Shown here: positions 58,540-64,000 of the stretch, piece by piece
Layout: each line of letters begins with the position of its first letter
Position numbering within the stretch: position 1 is the first letter of the stretch
Source: Paulinella micropora
Lineage: Eukaryota; Cercozoa; Imbricatea; Euglyphida
Assembly: GCA_009731375.1 (NCBI GenBank)
Contig: BJOX01000198.1
Location: forward strand, 543,174 to 607,173
Length of the DNA stretch: 64,000 bases
Direction of reading: 5' to 3'
Translations under genes and position numbers: made by a program
The notes under the pieces: generated by a model
The model's input: only the letters and a program-made list of their open reading frames with translations
Databases searched by the model: none
What the model was told of the DNA's origin: nothing

Positions 58540-60214
58540 GAAGACACTTAATGAAAACTGTGAAAGTCCGGAGGTAGTAGCGGGTGGTGAAGCTGTGAAA
58601 TCCGAAACCCCCCCCTCCCCGATGGGGCAATAAAGGACCGCATTGGGGATTTCCTGGTGGGACAGTTGAAGGGTCTCCCTGATGTGATCCCGGTACGCTA
58701 TGTCGAGGTCCCGCAGAAGCTTTTTGGGGAAGGGGGTCCAGCCAAAGGAGAAATCGAAGATGCTAGTCAGGAGATTGGTGAGGGCTATCCTTTTCCGTGC
58801 AAGGGACAAGTCAAGTCCATGAATCATTCGAGCTGTGGCCACGAATCTGGAGATGGCGTAATCTCGTTGAATCTGTGGGTCGTTGGAGCCGTCTGTGTGG
58901 AGGCCCAGCGAGCGGAAAACCTCGGTGCCCGTGCGGTTCCTTATTTTGACTGGTTTATGCATAGCGCTTCCCCCGGGGGTGGAGATAGTGATCGGGACCG
59001 CGTAAATGCCTTTCCCTACTTCGCTGACTAGGCATATGACAGAACATTTCTCGGCTGCGCAGAGTTGGCGTCCCGCCGCTAGCTGTCGACAGAGCAGAGA
59101 GAAACCTTTCTGTGCCTCTGGGATGTAGTCTTCTGGAGACCCCTCTCCTCCTATGGCTGCCCAGTTCGTCCGCGAATTTGTGGTCGGCAGTCAGGGGGGA
59201 ACGTAGGGGAAACACGGAGGTGTTGGTAGACCCTTCCCCGGCCGCGCCGTCGTAAAAGCGGTATCCTTCCGGCATAAACTGGCGGGCCGTGCATAGGCGG
59301 GTGAGGTATTCATCCAGGACTCCATAAGTGCCTGGGCTCAGCGAGCCGCCTTGCGGGATGCCCCGGGTGCGTAGGATCTCTGCGGGAAGGATGACTGGCT
59401 TTCCCTCATGGTCATGCGTCTTGAGTTTGAGGGGGGAGTCATGAAACCGATGCCGTAGGAAACCAAAAAGCTCGGGAAACTCTCCCTCCGAGGCGACTAC
59501 ATTTTCGTACGCTTCGCAAATGTAGGCGAGCTCCGCCCGATCGAATGCCTTCCGGATGTCTGTTGAGAAATTGATGAGAGTCTTCTTTTTGCCGTTGATC
59601 TTCGGCGCTGCTCGTAGGTCAGCCAACATCAGTCTGAGCACCAGGTTCCATTCGTCACACCCACTGACAGTCGTCGTGTTGGCCTTGGAGGTCTTCCGAA
59701 TGCACCCCGTGTGTAGTTTAAACGATTCTATGCGGTAAGTGACTAGTTTTTCGTAAAGGTTGAGGATCGCATTGGAGACTGTGATCCCTCTCCAGTCAGT
59801 CACGTTAGCCCCGGTCCCAGTGCCCTTCCAAATCTGGCTGAGGAGGCCAGGTTTCCTGTCCTTGGGCAAGCGCCAATTTTGCCAGCAGTGGGAGAAGAAG
59901 GCACACAAGTACACCTTGGCATCCTGAGAGAGAAACTTGAAGATGTCAGGCGGAATTCCGTCGTCGCCTGGAGCGGACCCCTTCTTAGCGCAGATGGCAT
60001 GTTCCACCTCTCCCAGAGAGAAAGGGCGGCGTCCCAGGGAGAGTGCTTGTGCCCGTGTTAAGGCGAGGGGGATGCATTTGTACAGGGTAATGAACTGGCC
60101 AACGCGGTCTCCTGGAAGACGGGATTCCTGGAAGGGTCCCGCAATAGTGGGGCCGGAGAGTCTCCGTTTCTCCTCCCAGTGCCGAATCCGTTGAAGTCTG
60201 TCAGCCCTTCTCAA
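58540..60214 (-). pseudogene. LINE reverse transcriptase
   Basis: The minus-strand frame shows the LINE RT blocks: GSAPGDDGIPPDIFKFLS, VTDWRGITVSNAILNLYEKL, STDIRKAFDRAELAYI (motif A with catalytic Asp, near 59560), RGIPQGGSLSPGTYGVLDEY (motif B, near 59350) and KFAD at 59174 (start of motif C). Immediately after KFAD the frame is lost, and sequence consistent with the rest of the RT continues in another frame to 57718 (MHKPVKIRNRTGTEVFRSLG; WTPFPKKLLRDLDIAYRDHI). The change falls in the catalytic box itself and would inactivate the enzyme. Confidence 0.85.
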
Positions 60215-61750
60215 GACAGCCCGCTTTGCCAAACGATCAGCGCACTCGTCAAAGCTCTGCTCTTGATGGGATTTGACCCTGGAAAGAAATGGGAGCAATT
60301 CCAACATGGAACCGAAAGATCGCATCCCATAGGGGGGGTTTCACCCTTTGTTTGAACAGCTCATGGGCCTCTCCTTCTAAGTTGGCGTCCACGAGGGCAC
60401 GGTAGTCCGTGAAGACATGGACTCGCCGGGGCGTCCAGCTCATCTCTTTGATGCACTGGAGGCCTCCTGCCATGACCGCCAGGATCTCCTGTTCCCCGCT
60501 GATGGCTGGGTTGTCAGCGTTACCGTAGATGGCAATGATCTCCTTCCCGAAGAAGAGGAAAGCTCCGAAGCCTGCGGCATTCCCAAGTTCGGGAAAGCAA
60601 GAGCCGTCGGAGACGATGATAGCGTCTAACGGGGAGAGAGAGTTAGGGGAGAGTGCATCGGGCCTATCGAGGCGCGGGGCTAGCCTGTCAACCGGAAAGC
60701 GTTCCCTGAACTCAGGCGGGAGAGAGCTGAGTCTGAGTGCGAAGGCGTTGGATTGAAGTTTGATGATGAATCCCCTGGTGTTAGCTCCTGCGGGGGAGAA
60801 GATTCCTAGATATTCCCATGCATCAGATTCCAGAAACTCCAGAAAGCGGGGAACCAAGTCTATGGGGGGAGCTACGTAATCGTCCTGAAAATGAAGGTCA
60901 GCGTCCGTCCATCTCTTGGATTCAGTGCGGTTGCGATTCGGTCTCCTTTCGGCACGATCTTCCGGCGGGAATTGTACCGTGTACTGGCGCAGGATGGGTG
61001 GCGCGGCAGCTTCAAGTAAAGAGTGAATCCGTCGTGCCTCTACTTGGAGAGAGCTTTCTGCCGAGGCCTGAATGGTCTCCTCTGTTTCGCTGGGGACCTG
61101 GGGAGGTTCGGTGCTTTTGAACTCGAGGCTGGAGAAAGATCCTACGTCCACTGAGTCCCCGGGCCGCACGAGCGGGGCTCGAATTCTGTCCGTGCCAAGC
61201 AATAATTCCCGGTGGTTGTATTTGGCTTCTGCAGGTGGATTCCAGATTTTTGCGCCTGGCCCCATCACGCTGTGGAGCCTGCGCTCCTCTTCCTTCAGGT
61301 CGGAGACGCGTGAACGGTAGAGCCCTTCGTAATGCGTCCGGAGGGCCTCAGGAGAGGGCGACTCCATGGCCGTATCTGCCTGCACGTGCAGCAGGAAGAG
61401 ACGTTGATTACGGTCAAAGGCCTGGTTTTGAAACATCCTCTTGGGGCGCCTAGTCGCTCTTCGCTCGCGCTCGATTTCCCTGGTGCGAGTGTTGATCTTC
61501 TTTCTGGCCTTCCCCACGAGTCGAAGGGCATCTGAGGTCAGGAGGCTCATATCCAGTCGGTCAGGTGAGTCGTGTTCCTCCAGGATATGTCCGACTAAGT
61601 CCCCTTCCATCCGTAGCGTCCGGCAGATATTGTTCCAAAGTCGGGTCAGGTGAGATCCTGGGTCCCTTGGGATCCTTCGCTGGAGCGCTTTGGAGATGGA
61701 ATTGAGGGCGATAAGCATGCGCAGGATTCTCGTGAAGCTGCGCTTGGTCT
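60215..61750 (-). pseudogene. LINE linker and RNase H domain placed N-terminal to RT
   Basis: After about 350 residues of charged linker (RKKINTRTREIERERRATRR), an RNase H fold is clear: IIVSDGSCFPELGNAAGFGA (first Asp, 60607), SGEQEILAVMAGG (Glu, near 60490), VHVFTDYRALVDA (Asp, near 60405) and RVKSHQEQSFDECADRLAKR (final Asp, near 60235). All four catalytic acidic positions and their order match RNase HI. A frame change near 60283 separates the last motif from the rest. In LINEs of the I, R1 and Ingi groups this domain follows RT; here it precedes it. Confidence 0.8.
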
Positions 61751-63150
61751 TAGGGGGGCACGACTTCGGCGGGTCCGATGNNNNNNNNNNNNNNNNNNNN
61801 NNNNNNNNNNNNNNNNNNNNNNNNNNNNNNNNNNNNNNNNNNNNNNNNNGTCTGCAAACTTGAAGCCACGCTCTGGCTGAAACTGTCGTGCTGGGTCTGG
61901 TTCCACCGCTTGGGCTCCACTATCAGGGGCGGGGGGACTCCAATGACCTCGGGGACTGCAGGGTCGCTGGGGCACGGAAGGGGGACGGTTGAGATGGTTC
62001 CGGGGGGAGCAGCTGATTCAATCAATTCCTCCACTGCTTGAGGGAGGGGAGGGAGCCTGAACGTCGTGTCCGACTGATCCGGCGGTGTGGAAGGAGGGGG
62101 TTCGGTTGGAACGTCTGTGGGTAGGGCGTAGTGCTCAAGTCGGGCGCGTGCGATGTCGACTCGAGCTTGGATCCACCGTTGGAGGGGATAGGCTTCCAGA
62201 CGGTGGGTGGAGATGGACTGCACCAGCCGTTCTTCTCTGCTAAGGTGGAGAAGGGAAGTACAGTCCTTCTCATCCCCGTCGCTGTCGGACATCGGCATAG
62301 CACCCTCCTCTGGATCATCCAGGGGAAGGCACTTTTCCGGATCGCCCCACAGAAGGGCGCCTACCGTGGTCCAAGCTGTGGCGCAGGCGACAATAGTGTT
62401 GGGACGAAAATATTCCTCGCCGTCAGGGATGGAGAGCTCAAGGAGTCCGTCCCGGGCACCAACGTCCGCATATAGCAAGGAATCCCGAAGTATGGCCTTG
62501 AGGTCTTTGTAGTGAACCGCGGGAAGCGAGACACGGTGAGGACCAATAAATCGAGCCCCATTGTCCCAAGCTGTAGTGTCCGAGCGGAAACGGCCTCCGT
62601 GGTGGAGGAGGATGCGTCCCTTAACTTCTTGGGCACGGACAATGAGTACACGGGGTCTGTTTCGTTGAACGTGCTGGCGCACCTTGGGGGAGGAAAGAGC
62701 GTGCCATGAGGTGAGGAGCATTAGTTTCCCTTCCTGGACTATCGATTCCTGGGCCTTGGTGGTCCTGTCCGCCAGCGGCTTCTTGGGTAGCAGGAAGTGC
62801 TGGGCGCCGAATGAGGGGGACAGAAGAAACATTTGGCTTAACCATTTGTTGATCCCGCTCTGATCTACCCGGGGGGCGGACGGAGACTCTGTCTTTTGAG
62901 GAGGGAAGCCGAATCGCGGCTCACGAACGTGCGCCGTGAGGGCGAGGACGTTGGAGCCCTGAAGCCGTTCAAGGTTATGCCGGAGGGCGGCAAATGGGAG
63001 GGATGCTTGCGCACCCCGTGGGAGCCTCTCCTGAGCCTCCCCTAATTCACGTAGCCAATGGGCGGGTGGTGGAGGGAGGTGTTCGCGTATGCCCCGTTTG
63101 TACGCTCTGAAGACATTGGAGGGGATCCCGGAGGAAGAGGGGAGGCACAT
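61750..63150 (-). pseudogene. LINE N-terminal region
   Basis: This frame runs about 440 residues on the minus strand from the ATG at 63150, through the gap 61781-61849, to a stop at 61750. It is Pro/Arg/Leu-rich without a recognised motif (HNLERLQGSNVLALTAHV; PDGEEYFRPNTIVACATAWT). At the C6 run 61753-61758 the frame passes into the next one (PKTKRSFTRILRMLIALNS) by a one-base change. Nucleic-acid binding would be the expected role of this position in RLE LINEs. Confidence 0.6.
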
Positions 63151-63700
63151 CCTAAGTCTGCGTTCGGCCGGGGAGTCCGGTTGGACTGGGAAACGGAGTT
63201 TAGGTTCAGGATTGGCAGTGGGATGGAAGAGGGAGGGCGGCGTGCGTCCTGCACCTCGGGGATGGCGGAGGCAGACCGTTTAAAAAGGAGCTGAACACCA
63301 TACGAGGCGATCATTCGCCAGGCGCTGCAGTTCCCGATGGACGATACGTCGCCGTCGTCGCACAATACCCAATCTCCCGAGCTCCGTCTGTCAAGGAGGA
63401 AACTGTGCGAAAGCATTTGGTCCCGCCCGTGCTTCCGGAGCTGGACGCAGAGAACGCTTTGGAGAGTGTATGAAGAGGATGTCCCATCTGCAGACCAGCG
63501 GGGGTCTAGAAGAAGAGAAGGTAGACAGGAGACATTGTGGTGCTGGGCCTTCTGTATGCAGAGGTTCTGGACTCCTTGGGGCCGATGTATCTCCAGAAGA
63601 AGGCACTCCGTGAGACGGCTAAGGCGAAGACGAAGAAGGCCTTTACTCCCCCCACACTGGGCACACAGGAAAGGCGCTGGTGCCAGTCGGGGGAGGCGCC

Positions 63701-64000
<300 letters not shown>

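Overview
This is nuclear DNA from a eukaryote, probably a protist or alga. The evidence is GT-AG introns, AATAAA signals after stop codons, a Ty1/copia and a LINE retrotransposon, tRNA-derived SINE sequence, and exon-per-repeat ANK/LRR architecture. No rRNA, intact tRNA, CRISPR array or prokaryotic operon was seen. The species cannot be fixed from sequence alone. Microsatellites are extremely dense, and the N gaps (3687-3696, 4447-4471, 15830-16551, 17461-17470, 19437-19446, 20946-20955, 21807-21816, 23475-23484, 24639-24998, 25647-26367, 26957-26966, 29480-29489, 33662-34119, 34916-34925, 36999-37016, 47229-47238, 52205-52214, 61781-61849) mostly abut homopolymers or short tandem repeats, so local distances and frames are uncertain.

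Layout. (1) 1-6.8 kb is GC-rich and compact: a minus-strand coiled-coil protein running off the window edge, a divergent Sel1-repeat protein, a minus-strand acidic protein with a 64-bp palindrome at its start, and a multi-pass membrane protein whose C-terminus becomes LRR-like, probably through a 43-bp intron. (2) 7.05-11.75 kb is a 5'-truncated, frameshifted Ty1/copia element. (3) 12.2-15.4 kb holds a spliced minus-strand gene. (4) 15.4-29.6 kb is mainly microsatellite with islands of plus-strand exons and duplicated segments. (5) 29.6-53.3 kb is best read as one large plus-strand modular gene. In order it has helical N-terminal exons, a poly-Ser exon, four ANK exons, about 22 LRR exons (mostly one 28-residue repeat per 84-nt phase-0 exon), two RanBP2-type zinc fingers, and a terminal exon with stop and AATAAA. 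Introns hold SINEs, long microsatellites and a hairpin. (6) 55.3-63.7 kb is a minus-strand LINE with a restriction-like endonuclease, a C-terminal Cys/His cluster, and an RNase H domain placed before the reverse transcriptase. It is broken by several frameshifts and a gap, and near-identical repeats lie on both sides.

The two most noteworthy items are the modular ANK-LRR-zinc-finger gene, with higher-order exon duplications, an inverted exon cassette and microsatellites growing inside exons, and the LINE with an N-terminal RNase H. The first resembles a fast-evolving repeat receptor or sensor locus, but no function is demonstrated.
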